Shown here: in pieces, positions 22,841 to 34,371 of the stretch
Layout of the letters: each line of letters opens with the position of its first letter
Position numbering within the stretch: the first letter of the stretch is position 1
Assembly (NCBI GenBank): GCA_019775845.1
Contig: JADQAV010000025.1
Span: 124,001 to 188,000 of the forward strand
Direction of reading: 5' to 3'
Source: Myrmaecium sp. VS I D KN 1
Taxonomy: Eukaryota; Ascomycota; Dothideomycetes; Valsariales; Valsariaceae
DNA length: 64,000 nucleotides
Notes under the pieces: model-generated
What the model saw: only the letters and a program-made list of their open reading frames with translations
The model's database searches: none
Told to the model about the DNA's origin: nothing
Position numbers and translations under genes: made by a program

Positions 22841-23546
22841 GATGACCGTGTAATATGATGATACGGTCCAACTAAGCCGTTTGATGAACTCGGTGAAAGC
22901 GGCTGTCGTGTTAAGGCGCCTTCACGGGTTGAAAGTCCGACCAACTGAACCACGACTTCACACGACTTCCGCGCGAAGACCTCCTCCTTCCAAGCCCCTC
23001 TCCAATGTTCCCAAGCTGACAGTTGCTCCGTCGAGGGCGGATATATCTCGCGGATGATGTTGCGGTGCGTTCTGCGCGAAGGGGCGGAGGCGGCGAAGAT
23101 GATGTCGCGTCGATGGCGAAAGACGTGAAAGGCCGCCCAGGTTCCGGCCGCAGGCAGCGGAAACCACACCGAGTACTTGGTCAAGCAGGCGTCGTACAGC
23201 ACGTCGTCGTCGAAGGCGGCAGACGCGATCAAAGTAGACGAAACTGGGTGCGGGATGCCGGTGGAACTGTGGTATGATGAATGTTCGGAGGTTGAGGTCG
23301 CTGGGGGCCACTCGAGACTTGGCTCCAGGTGACAAAGAAAGGTTAGCGTCGTTTCCGACAAAGCGGCGATCAATCCTTGGCTTGGACTACGGTGGTCCAT
23401 CGTACATCAACAATCCCACTCCAACGGCGCTGTGTCTTGAGTAACGCAAATCTCCTCTTCTATGATAGATGCGCACTTCACGCGCCACTATGTCTTCTTC
23501 TGCAGCATAACAGGTTCAGCGACATCACTACGGCCAGTCCGAAGTC
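22841..23546. promoter_or_regulatory. Divergent promoter of RPB1 and SWD1
   Basis: 706 bp between the oppositely oriented start codons of RPB1 and SWD1, so it must contain both promoters. A minus-strand open frame crosses it (ending at 22744) but overlaps the RPB1 start in another frame. It lacks any known domain and is treated as chance. Confidence 0.6.
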
Positions 23547-25048
23547 ATGAATCTCTCCCTCGTAGACCCCTTTGTTCTTGCGCAGGACTGCCCAGAGGCT
23601 CTTACTGGCAAACTTCGTAGTGGTCATTCCACATGCATTCGATTCAGCCATCGAGGCGACCTCCTCGCATCCGGAAGGCTTGATGGCACCGTTGTCATCT
23701 TCGATATAGAGACGAATGGCGTTGCGCGCAAATTGCGAGGGCACACGCGTCAGATACAATCGCTCAGCTGGTCGTACAATGACCGATACGTGTTAAGCGC
23801 GTCCCAAGACTGGAAATGCGTTCTTTGGGACCTTAAGGATGGCTCACGGGTCCGCACTGTAAGATTCGAGGCACCAGTGTTCATTGCAGAGCTACATCCT
23901 AAGAATCAGTAAGTAAACTGAAATACTCAATGACGCTCTCTAACCACTTCACCAGTCTGCTATTCGTCGCCGCCTTGTTCGAAGACCAGCCTGTGCTTGT
24001 TGACATCACGTCCGACATACCCATAAAGCGTACACTTCCTTCGGCACCGAGAAGGACACAGATAGAACGTGATAATGCCACAGAAAAGCAAGCTGCTCAG
24101 GACGCAAAGCAAACATCCACGGTGACCGTCTTCACGCCTTCTGGCGATCATGTTTTATCTGGCACCAATAAAGGATGGATCAACATAATCGACGTTGAAA
24201 CAAGACAAATTGTCTCATCAACTAGGCTAACAAACAGTCTGATAGTACTGATCCGGTTGACCTCTTCGGGGCGCGATATGGTGGTCAATGCTAGCGATAG
24301 AATCATTAGAACCCTTCATCTTCCGGACCTCTCGGATCCTAATTTGGACTTCGACAATTTGAGACTGGAGGTCGAACACAAGTTCCAAGATTTGGTCAAC
24401 CGTCTCTCCTGGAACCACGTCTGCTTCAGTTCGAGCGGAGAATACGTCACCGCTTCGACCTGGATGAATCACGATATATATGTCTGGGAACGAAGCCATG
24501 GAAGCTTGGTCAAAATCCTGGAAGGCCCCAAGGAGGAGCTTTCAGTGGTAGAGTGGCATCCACATCGACCCTTCGTCGCAGCTGTTGGTCTAGATTCCGG
24601 GCGAGTATATTTATGGTCGATATTGACGCCGCAGCGATGGTCGGCCCTCGCGCCCGACTTTGTTGAGGTTGAAGAGAATGTTGAATATGTCGAACGTGAA
24701 GATGAGTTCGATATCCAACCCATTGAGGAGATTCACAAACGTCGACTTGATCTGGAGGACGAGGATGTGGATGTTCTCACAATCGAGCCTAGCAAAGCTG
24801 AGTTTGAGCCAGGCGAGTTCCAAATGCCTGTGCTGCTTGATCTGGATGCTAGCGACAGCGAGGATGAGGTCGTCGCTATTGGTGCAGGCCAGTTTCGCCG
24901 CAAAAGCCCTGGCACGGGGAGAGAGTGGATGAATGACGGTGACACGGCTGTAAGCGGTGACGAGACTATAGCCAGGAAACCAGGGACACCCACAAATGGA
25001 GCTTCACGCTCGCAAAATGGCTTAGCCAAACGACGACGGGGTGATTGA
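23547..25048 (+). CDS. SWD1: COMPASS subunit Swd1 (RBBP5 homologue)
   Basis: WD-repeat scaffold of the Set1/COMPASS histone H3-K4 methyltransferase, nuclear. Two exons, 23547-23908 and 23956-25048, with a GTAAGT donor and a CCAG acceptor, give 484 residues. It starts MNLSLVDPF like RBBP5 (MNLELLESF). Beta-propeller blades follow with landmarks shared with RBBP5: ASGRLDGTVVIFD, LSASQDWKCVLWD, ASDRIIRTLHL, FQDLVNRLSWNHVCFS, and the post-propeller WSALAPDFVEVEENVEYVER. The C-terminal 100 residues are acidic and low-complexity. The intron is 47 nt. Confidence 0.93.
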
Positions 25049-26149
25049 AGTCCCTCGTCTATAAGTTGGGAGAATGTTCGTACACCATCCGTATAACATG
25101 CTCAACCCAGCTCCTTCCGAATCCTCGGAGTTCCAATTACAGGACTCGGGTCAGCGTTCCTCTGGCGACAAGCCGCTGCACTGGAAATTATGAGGTTTAA
25201 TGGTTCTGCATCCGAAGCGCTTGCCTTTTCTGTGGATTTCAACGAGTGTGAGGCTGGCTCGTCAGGACACATGGCGACAGCCTACACACCTCGCAACGTT
25301 TCATGTCCGGTTGGCACAACAGATGTTCTAATCATACCCAATGTGGACACCGTCCAAGAACCGAAACTTGACAGAGCGTTCGTGCCGGACCGGCAGGGGG
25401 AAGATCTGCCTTCGGAACCTACTCACCCCAGGTGACTAGAGAACAGCCCTGGTGGAGTTGTCTTCAAAGCTGCTTATTGGGCTCTAGTAGTGCATGCTGG
25501 ATAACCAAGAGCGGCACCATGGGGCTCATATGTCTGCGCCGTATATGCCTGGCATCAGTTATCTTACCGTATAGCCTGATCGCTGGCGTGTAAGGGCAGT
25601 TCACGATACGCTTCAGATCTTCATGCGGGTGTCACCTTTTTTTAAGTATAGGCAAGTTGCGGTTGCGTGCGGCTGGGATGATTCTTATCTTCTCCACACA
25701 TTCTCCCGTTATTTCCGGTGGGTTACCTAGGCCACAGCCCGCGCGTCTAGCGGGGCGGGACGACTTGGACCGACAAACCTCCCCGGTCACCATGTTAAGT
25801 TAGGAACCTCCCACCGGGTGCACCATGAAAGCCATTCCACCCTGCACGTCTGAAGCTGCCACCTTCTATGGGCGGAGAAATTCAAGCGCCAGCGCCATTA
25901 TGCTGTGGCCACTGACGGGGGATGATCCACCCAGGTCAATGACCCTCATGAGGTTGCAAAGTATCATGTGGCTCCCACCTCAATTCCCGCGTACAGATTA
26001 GATCTGCTTGCGCAAGCATACAAATAGTCGGACGGGTACCTACACTTTCTGACATCGCAATCTGAACCTTCTTCCATCTCTTCAAACTCAAGACTCTCCG
26101 ATCGGACCTCGGCGGCCTTGCGACGTGCTGCTATTTGCAACCGGACATA
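25049..26149. other. Intergenic region
   Basis: Downstream of SWD1 and upstream of L-arabinitol dehydrogenase. An 81-codon frame at 25190-25435 has no recognisable domain. The GC-rich stretch 25725-25800 includes several C/G-rich hexamers that could bind zinc-finger regulators. No RNA gene seen. Confidence 0.55.
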
Positions 26150-26189
26150 CCCCGCCATTTCCCCGCGTCTAATTTCCGTTGTACCCCGC
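26150..26189 (+). promoter_or_regulatory. Three CreA-type GC boxes before the LAD start
   Basis: CCCCGC occurs at 26150-26155, 26161-26166 and 26184-26189, the last ending one base before the ATG. It fits the reverse of the carbon-repressor consensus SYGGRG. CreA repression of arabinose-catabolism genes is established in related fungi. Binding here is inferred, and the closeness to the ATG means some sites may lie in the leader. Confidence 0.4.
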
Positions 26190-26190
26190 C

Positions 26191-27358
26191 ATGTCTTCCA
26201 CTGAGGTGAAAATCACCAAGCCCAACATTGGTGTTTACACCAACCCCAATCACGACCTTTGGATTGCTGAAGCCGAACCTTCGCTGGAGGCTGTTCAGAA
26301 GGGGGAAGCTTTGAAGCCGGGTGAGGTCACAGTTGCCGTAAAAAGCACTGGGATTTGCGGGTAGGCTTTCTGTTGGTCCCCTAATGTCATGAACCCAAGC
26401 GCTTACAATGCTATGTAGCTCCGATATCCACTTTTGGCATGCTGGTTGCATAGGTCCTATGGTCGTGGAAGATGCGCATATTCTCGGGCATGAGTCTGCG
26501 GGTGTTGTTATCGCTACGCATCCCACTGTGAAATCTCTCAAAGTTGGCGACCGTATCGCCATCGAACCCAACATCCCTTGCTTTGCTTGCGAGCCCTGTT
26601 TGACTGGCCGATACAACGGTTGTGAACGAGTGGAATTTCTGTCCACTCCTCCGGTCCCTGGACTTCTGCGCCGCTACCTTAACCACCCTGCCGTTTGGTG
26701 CCACAAACTTCCAGATAGCATGACCTACGAAGATGGGGCTATGCTGGAACCGCTGTCCGTGGCTCTGGCTGGAATGCAGCGTGCTGGAATCCGACTTGGT
26801 GACCCTGTCATCGTTTGTGGAGCTGGACCTATCGGTCTGGTCACCCTTCTATGCTGCCGCGCCGCTGGCGCCGAACCTATTGTCATCACAGATATCTCCG
26901 AGGAGAGACTGAAATTTGCGAAGGAGCTCGTTCCTAGTGTCCTCACGCATAAGGTTGAATTCTCTCACACCCCGGAAGACTTCGCCAAATCCATCGCTGC
27001 GTTGACTGGAGGTATCGAGCCTGCCGTGGCAATGGAGTGCACCGGGGTTGAGAGCAGTATAGCTGGTGCTATCCAGTCCGTGAAATTTGGGGGTAAGGTA
27101 TTCGTCATTGGCGTGGGGAAGAATGAAATCAAGATCCCTTTTATGAGGCTAAGTACAAGGGAGGTGGATCTCCAGTTTCAATACCGATACGCCAATACCT
27201 GGCCACGAGCGATCCGGCTTATGAGCAGTGGCCTCATTGACACGAAGAAGCTTGTCACTCATCGTTTCGATATCGAGCAGGCTGTGGAAGCCTTCAAGAC
27301 TGCCTCTGACCCAAAGTCAGGAGCAATCAAGGTGCAGATCCAAAACCTCCAAGGCTAG
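26191..27358 (+). CDS. lad1: L-arabinitol 4-dehydrogenase
   Basis: NAD-dependent oxidation of L-arabinitol to L-xylulose in the fungal L-arabinose pathway; cytosolic medium-chain dehydrogenase. Two exons, 26191-26360 and 26419-27358; donor GTAGGC, acceptor GTAG; 369 residues. Visible features: catalytic zinc Cys56 in GICGSD and His81-Glu82 in LGHES; structural zinc Cys111, 114, 117 and 125; NAD site CGAGPIGLV. The stretches [17 protein letters not shown] and [16 protein letters not shown] match known fungal LAD more closely than xylitol dehydrogenase. The start at 26191 is preferred over a longer frame because upstream only a TTG is available. Likely repressed by glucose through the GC boxes just upstream. 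Confidence 0.9.
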
Positions 27359-28132
27359 TTGGATATCAAATCATGGAAAAGATAGACACATAGATACACA
27401 TCAAATATTGTGATTCTCAACTTCGTCTTCGCATGACGGTACTCGGAGATCTGTAAGTCAGCAAAACCGCCCGGATGCCCCTCAGCGGGGTTCGTGTCCG
27501 TGCGCTCGCGACGGCTTGAGTCACGGTCGCACGTGCCGATAAGAGGTCTTATCACCCACCTACAAAAACGAGTCGAAATTTCCTCGCGCCGATTCTCTCC
27601 TCCCTTTAAGCAGTCGTCCTCGTCAACGCCGCGTTTCTTTGCTCACATACAGACGGGGGTGCTTGCACCTTGCGTCCTCACACCATGCAAATGAGAAATT
27701 CGGAGTAATCTTCACCTTTTGCGTCATCTCTGCTTCGGCGGAGCTCTGACAGCTGCCCGTGAGGGCCTGGCGTGATTCACGCCTGCACGTCTGGCATCAG
27801 AAAACTCAGGACGCAGGTAGGGCGTTGTCTCTGGTGGCGCCCTATCCTGTCGCTCCTATGGAAGCCGGTGCGAAGATTGTGTGCCTGCGGGCGACACTTA
27901 AGTGCAATGCGCGGCGTGTCTGAATCCCGTCTCTCAGAGGCGGATGATGGCATTATTCGATTCCGATTACTCTGACAAGGACGGCTGCTTCACCCTTTTT
28001 TTCCCCTAGGTACGTCATATTATTTCTTTTTTATATGAAACTGAGCGTACAAGAATACTACTAACGTCCTGCATCTCTCTGTTTGGGGCTCGACCGCCCA
28101 TTCGGTGCCTCAAGAATACCTACCGCCGCTCC
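27359..28132. other. Convergent intergenic region
   Basis: Between the 3' ends of LAD (+) and the 2OG oxygenase (-). Short open frames only; A/T-rich near 28010-28050. Nothing recognised. Confidence 0.55.
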
Positions 28133-28980
28133 TTACATGTCAAAAGTAAACTTCAGATGCTCTGACTCTCGGCCCTGTATTCCTTCTTCTTTCGCGTATA
28201 ATATATCTGTCCGCATGGTATATTTTGTACCGCTCAGCACATCATCCCCCGAGTGCAAGAGATCCCTCTGTTGGAAAACCAATACCCTTCCCGCTTTCGG
28301 GCTCACGTCCATGTAGCGGTTCATATCCAGTGAGTGAAATCTGGTTGCTCCACCTTTGAGTGGTTCGTCCCCTGTCGCCTCGCTATTGAGGTACATATGC
28401 AAGGTAAAATAGGAACGCTCTTTCCTTTCGTTCTCGTAGTTCGCATCGCAGTGCGCTTTTGCCAGGATCAGTATCCATAAATCAATATAGCAATGAACTT
28501 ACGTCGGAAATATTCGCCCCCGGTGTACTTCAGGAATCGCAGCCGCTCGTTAAGCCTTCTCATGGTCATCACCTCCCTCCTTCTAGGTGGACCAATGCCC
28601 GTGATTCGTGGGACGTCTTCCAGCCGCAGAATACTCTGGAGATAAGTCTCTACTCTGGTCCAAATCCTGGCAGCCAGGTCCGGGAAATCCCAAAACAGAC
28701 GGCCGCAATTTCTCTCATCTTTGTAAAGTGTGCTTGGCCTCCATTGCCCGTATTCACCATAGCTCTTGGCCAAATGTTGCTTTGCCTTTGCCTCCACCGC
28801 CTCGATAAGAGTCTCGCATTCGTTCTGCGTCAGTACATTATCCAATACAGCCGCGTATAATCCTGTGTTCTCGGGTAATTGGCCCCCTTCCCAGTCGACG
28901 TAGGAGATGGTCACATCCGGCCCAGAGCCATTATAAGAGTCTTCGGGTAATGGATCAATCGGATTGACGTGGGTAGCCAT
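28133..28980 (-). CDS. 2-oxoglutarate/Fe(II) dioxygenase, prolyl-4-hydroxylase type
   Basis: Two exons, 28980-28503 and 28455-28133; donor GTAAGT, acceptor AAAAG; 266 residues. The double-stranded beta-helix has the iron ligands H161-C162-D163 (formed across the junction as FRPHCDA) and a distal His in LLHSGDDV. The 2-oxoglutarate-binding Arg is in KYTMRTDILY. No signal peptide is evident, so it is probably cytosolic. The family hydroxylates prolyl or other substrates using O2; the actual substrate is not predictable. Closest type is the short fungal P4Hc-domain oxygenases. Divergent from RAX1, 777 bp away. Confidence 0.85.
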
Positions 28981-29757
28981 AGCGTTCTTCGCCTCGCATG
29001 GACAGAGCTGGAAGGTTTGAGGGTATGATGCTTAGGCGTTGCACATCTTTATAGTCCGATGCTGCCTGAGCGCACCAGCGCAATTCTTCCAGCCGGTACA
29101 TTATTATTCTACTGCCTAGCTATATAGCACCAGTCTGTCATATATTCCCTGCCTTGATGCTGGTCAGATTGTGCGGTGTACCCGATCTGACTGCCGTTAG
29201 GTACTCGAAGAGTGAACTCGCTGGCCATTAGGAGTAGGTGTGAATACTATACGGGGAGCCGAAAATCCACCGCCGCGTAAATATGGCTCGATGTCTCGAT
29301 CTCCTATTGCTTGGCGCGTCTAACCCCTGTTTACGAGCGTTCCTTGCGAGGTGAGGGCTTAACCAGCCAGACTCCCAGTAAACCACCACAAGCACGACAT
29401 CCAACTGTCTATCGCTCGTTCATACCCATTCTTCGCTTAATAATACTTCTAATTCGAATCGCAAAGGTCGTTGATCGCGACCTTACACCCGCTTTGGCCC
29501 TCTTGCTCTCGCTCTTCGATCACGACGTTTCACCATCTAATTTCCCGCTTCCCGACAACCTCACCTCTTCCAGCTTCTTCCGCGCAAAACCACGAAACAC
29601 CGCACACCTCGAAAATCACCGCCAAAGTGCCGGGAATAACTCTGCAGTAGCTCTACGATCACCCGCTCTGGCGGTGCGGCGCATACAGCGTCAGTCTCAG
29701 AGCGTTTCCCTCGACTGGACCGATTAGATCACAGAGCAACTGCGCTCAGTCGACGCG
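28981..29757. promoter_or_regulatory. Divergent promoter region of the dioxygenase and RAX1
   Basis: 777 bp between two divergent start codons. A 138-codon plus-strand frame (29311-29727) lies in the expected RAX1 leader but has no domain and a leader-like composition. It is not called as a gene. Confidence 0.5.
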
Positions 29758-30983
29758 ATGGCGGGATCCACTCGTACCACGCCTTCGCCAATGCCCGATA
29801 TGCATCGCAATCGGCTACCTACTCTGTTTGAAGTCCTAAACAGAAGGACGGCTGCCCCAGTGGATCTGTTCTCGTTCTACATCTATATGCGCGACCAGCA
29901 ACGATCTGTCGATTACTTGGATTTCTGGTATGTCCGACTCAAATAGACCGTACACAAGCGGCTTTGGAGCCTCTGTCTAATTTTGTAGGCTCGATGTGTC
30001 GCAACACATGTCGCTGTGTCGTCATTACGTGCGTCGTCTCAACAGATCCATGATTGAAGACACCCCCGACATGGATACCGCTAGCAAAGAATCTGCTTCA
30101 ATGCTGAATCAGGCATTGGCCGGGCCTTCGAATGAGAAGGGGAATGTTTCTGACCAAAGGCTATCCGCTTTCCTACGAGAGAACAATGGTAGCGGCCGTC
30201 ACTCCCCCCATAACAGCCATGGAAGCAATCACTCAACACCTGTTGAGCGACCGAGCTTTATGACATCCCAAACAGGCACCCCTGCAACCCACGACAATTC
30301 GCCTGGCGGCAATACTGGAACGGGCGAAATGCTCACTCGTGCGGACATCAAAGCTTCTGCGGAGAAGATTCTTTACACCTATCTACTGCCGGGGTCCGAG
30401 CGCGAGATCATTCTCCCACCGGGAATCCTGAACGAGGTGACCAACGCAATCGAAGGGCCAGAGCAGCGCGACGACCCGGAAGTGTTCGATGCTGCAAAGG
30501 ACTATGTGTTCCAGGCTATGGAGCGGGATGCCTTCCCTGGGTTCCTGCGCTCGAAGGCTCTCGGTAACATCGTTCCGCCGAGCATGATGCTCCGTTTAAT
30601 CATAGGACTACTGAGCATGTTCGGTGGTTTCTGGGCTGCTTTCATGGTGATTTTCCTAAACGAACCGCGACACACGAGGTGCTGGGTAAGTTGACACCGG
30701 TGCAATCTTTTCCAGGCATAAAGCGCGTACTGACATTGGTATCTAGCTGATTCTTCCGTTCACGATTGGTATCTATGCGCTGGCCTCCCACCAGTATATG
30801 CTTGATCCGGTTCTGGTATTTGCTGGCCTGAGCGAATACACGTTCATGTCATTTTCCCGCATTCATGAGCCGTACGTCAAGAAGCTCCTCATCAAGCGCG
30901 CGTGGATGGTCCTCCTTAACGTTGCGCTTATCGATGCCGCTCTCTGTTGCCTCTTCATCTTCGTACCTGGCAAGAGATTGTGA
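29758..30983 (+). CDS. RAX1: RGS-domain membrane protein Rax1
   Basis: Three exons, 29758-29927, 29989-30685 and 30747-30983; donors GTATGT and GTAAGT, acceptors GTAG and CTAG; 367 residues. The N-terminal RGS-like fold (RLPTLFEVLNRRT, VDYLDFWLDV) is split by a Ser/Asn/His/Pro-rich insert (about 95-155) and resumes with the last RGS helices (AAKDYVFQAMERDAFPGFLRS). Three hydrophobic segments follow (about 260-365), ending VALIDAALCCLFIFVPGKRL. In yeast, Rax1 with Rax2 marks cell poles for bud-site selection. In filamentous fungi the homologue is a membrane RGS-like protein linked to growth and G-protein signalling. Role inferred from architecture. Confidence 0.85.
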
Positions 30984-31595
30984 GCAGGTCCCGCTCGGCG
31001 CTCTTCGCACATCTTGAGCCAGTCGTGCGACTTCAGCAACACGTCGCCGGCATTGCAACATGCGTTGGATCCCCAGGCTATCGGTCTTTTTCCCCTTCAC
31101 CCATTTGTTGCTCGCGTTAAACTGATACCCTCACCACATTGTCCCTTTTGTTGAAAGCTTTGCTTTTCCGTTCCACTTTGCACAGCCCTTGAAGGGCTTA
31201 CGGGCAACTTTGATTTTCTCTAATCACGGGGCGATATCATATACGGTTCGCCCTTTACACCGAAAAACTGAAGCATCACAGCTCAACCAAAAACATCTTC
31301 TCTTTTCCTTCTTTCTGTTTCCCCGTATCTTTTCCTTTCGGGATTCATCGTCGGGGGCTTGGACAGCGCAGCCATGGGATATTCTCCCTGTCTCTCCGTC
31401 TTTTCTTTTCATTCCAGCGAAGTTTGGGGCTGCAGCAACGGCGCAAATATGGTGTCAACCGGAAGCAAGGAGCGAGAAGCACTGCGAGTCTTTCCTTCTT
31501 CTCCCTTTCTTTTTCTCTTTTACTTTACTTTTGCCTCTCCTCTACGGTTTCCTTAGTTCCTTTTTTTTTTTTTTTTTTTNNNNNNNNNNNNNNNN

Positions 31596-31627
<32 letters not shown>

Positions 31628-32095
31628 TCTGCGATATCTGCTCTTTCTGTATTGGCTATGTAAACAACACGCGCCATCAGACGTAAACGCCTTGGTCGCC
31701 AGCCGTCTTCTCTAGGGAATCTCACGTGAACGACATAGTCTACCTGACGCGGTCCTTCGTTGATGCCTAAACCTTGCGTGCAACGTGAACATGGAACATA
31801 GAATGTGGAGCATATCCAGTTGAGGCCCCTAAAGCGGCATGATCAGGGCACGTTATGAATAGTCTACAAAGTCTAGAAGAACCCTTCTACCAAAAGTATG
31901 GTGAGAGCACGAGCCCAGACGCCGGGATAAGCCCCAATCCAATCAATGCATAGCCACGCTCCGTGAACGCCCACCCCAAGGCCATAATAGCGAATCACAA
32001 TCGAACTTTCCTTCACGATCAGCATCTCTCCTTCCCCCGAGGATCCACCATGCATTCCGAATTGTTCGCAGTGGTGTCGGCACAGGGACCGATCA
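30984..32095. other. Convergent intergenic region with assembly gap
   Basis: Between the 3' ends of RAX1 (+) and the RMD1-family gene (-). 31561-31579 is poly-T, 31580-31595 is 16 N, 31596-31608 is poly-T and 31609-31627 is poly-A. This looks like a scaffold join or collapsed homopolymer. No gene was recognised on either side of the gap. Confidence 0.8.
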
Positions 32096-33919
32096 TCAAG
32101 CAGGGAGGGAAGGATCGATGATTTTGGCTTCCTTCCCTCGGGAGCCAGCAAGGATGCCGAAGCGCAGGAAGACCTCGGAGCAGGTGACGATAATGGAAAG
32201 GATGATGAGGTAGATGATGATCCATGTAATGCCTGTATCCGCCCATCGTCAGTAAACAGCGATTCCTTAAATGCACAAGCGGCTGGGGCAACATACGCGT
32301 CATCTTCTTGTCCGCGATGGAGTCGGACAAGATTTCGGCCAGGTCGAGGAAGACCTTGCAGCGCTCGTTAAGGACTTGGATGCGCGGCTTGATCTCGAGA
32401 TACTCGCGGACGGCCACGTACAGGGCGTGCAGCGTGGGTTCGCTCTCCCAGAAGAAGTTGGGGACATCGAGGACGTTCGAAGCTACGGAGGAGCTGTCAG
32501 TAACTTTCCTACCAGGTACGATGAGATATCACTTACATAGGTTGACTTCCACGCGGCTGGTGAAAAGACGACCCAGCATCTTGACCACCTCTTCTCTGTC
32601 CATGCCCAGCTTGCCCGTTAGGGCCAACCGCCGCGGCACATGCTGGACTTCGAGCATGGTATGCGCCATTCTCTCTTCGAAGAAACACAGCTTCGTGCTC
32701 TGCGCTATTGCATGGCTCATGGCGAGCTTGATCATATGGTCTCCAGACTTCAGCGTGATCATGTCGTTGAACATCCTTGGCCGGGGTATTTGCGGATTGT
32801 ACTCGAAGTGGAACTCCTCCATCTCGAAATCTTCTTCCGGCTGTGGCCGCGAAACGAGCGAGACGCCGGTATCTTGCTCAGCAAATGTGGTATCCGCAAG
32901 GATATCCTTTTCTTGAGCTTCTGTAAAATTCCAGAAGACCACGACACCGTAGCTGAAGATGAACATCTCCCCGAAAGACAAGGCATCTGGCGGTATTCGT
33001 TTGGGCGATAATGATCGTCGGGACGAATCGCTTCTCGATTCCCGATCTCTGTCATCTGGGCTTTCTGGTGATCCGTCCTCCCGCGCTCCCACTCCATGGT
33101 CTTCGTCGTTGAAGTAGCCGTCTCTTCCGATTCCCTGCTCGTTCCTCTCAATCTCCTCATCCAGCACGCTCTTCCCACCCGGCGACTTGATCACCGGCGC
33201 ACTCTTTACTCGATACCCGTCCGTCCCTGGTAGTAACCGTAAATGATATACCGCATACAAGCAATCATCGTAGAGCTTCGTCCGTGCCTGATGCTGCGTT
33301 TTCAAGAACTCAGCTGTGGCTTTGAGCTTATATCCTTGTGCCGTGCAATATGCCGTAACCCTCGCCAGTTTCTCCGTGCGGCTTGCTTTGGGTAGTCGCT
33401 CTGCGTATGACTTCTCCTTCAGTCCCATCGGTACGCCGCTCTTCATCCGTTCTATCTTCGCATCGTCCGGCGGTGCTTCGTCCTCCTCCAATTGCAGTTC
33501 GTCATCATCGAGCCCTTCCGCCTCCGGCAGCAACACCAATTTCTCTGAGACTTTCGAAGACCGCGCCGGAATGTGTGCTGGCAGTAGACGTCCCGAAAGC
33601 CTCGGGTCGGCGGGCTTTCCACTTGCTGTGCGATTCGAGGGACGCGGTCGTTGGTCTGGGGGACCTCGTCGTTGGCCGGAAGGGATCTCGGACGCATATT
33701 GGAGGATGTTGTCGACGGAGATGAGCTTGGTTCGAGGTGAAGAAGCAGGCCCTTGAACTGAGCCTGGCCGTCGGTGTGGTTGTTGCTCACGGGCGTCTGT
33801 CACCTGCATCGTCGAGAAACAATCAGTACCCTTTCACTTTTACGACCTGCGACTTTCAGAGGATTAAGAAATACCAGGACTGTGGGCCCCCGTTTCGATT
33901 TGGTCGTGGTGGCAGACAT
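32096..33919 (-). CDS. RMD1/RMND1 (DUF155) family membrane protein
   Basis: Four exons: 33919-33875, 33803-32537, 32482-32297 and 32232-32096, encoding 544 residues. The N-terminal 250 residues are low-complexity and Arg/Ser/acid-rich. The DUF155 core starts ARVTAYCTAQGYKLKATAEFL and includes FGEMFIFSYGVVVFWNF. A single C-terminal transmembrane helix (ITWIIIYLIILSIIVTC) follows the last splice junction. The layout resembles yeast Rmd8 and S. pombe Sif2/Sif3, whose biochemical role is unclear; human RMND1 acts in mitochondrial translation. The first exon is 15 codons. An in-frame ATG at 33809, in the last bases of intron 1, is an alternative start. Confidence 0.85.
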
Positions 33920-34371
33920 TATGCTAGCCGGTGAAGTGAGAACTGTCTGTCCTAAGAATAGGGGCTGCTGGTTTGGCGCATAGACAGTTTGTTACGATCA
34001 CCGGCGTTGATGTTGGCGACGTTGACTGCCCTAGAGCTCGCTCACCAACCCCAGCACTCCAGCACAGGGATCAAACGTCATTGCGTAGCCTGCGCACAGA
34101 CCCCGGCTCCATCAGAACGTTCCGCAGCGAACATTCAGCGTTGCCTTGAGGTTTTGAGCAGCCAGCGGATTTCACTTGCTTCTATGAAATTTGCATATTC
34201 CTGCTAAGGATACTTTTACTCAAGTCTGTCCCTCCCTCGTCTCTAGGAATTAACAACAAATAATTGGGCCTGCAAACCCCAAGTCAAATCTCCAGTGGAA
34301 CAATATCTTGGACCATCGCGCTTCCCATGAATTGACAGCTTTACAACTAAGATCCCTCGTATCCGTACCAC
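33920..34371. other. Intergenic region
   Basis: 452 bp between two minus-strand genes: the promoter of the RMD1-family gene and the 3' end of the arrestin gene. Nothing recognised. Confidence 0.6.

Noticed and set aside
22744-23400. 218-codon minus-strand ORF across the RPB1 start
   Set aside because: It overlaps RPB1 exon 1 in another frame, has no domain and occupies the divergent promoter.
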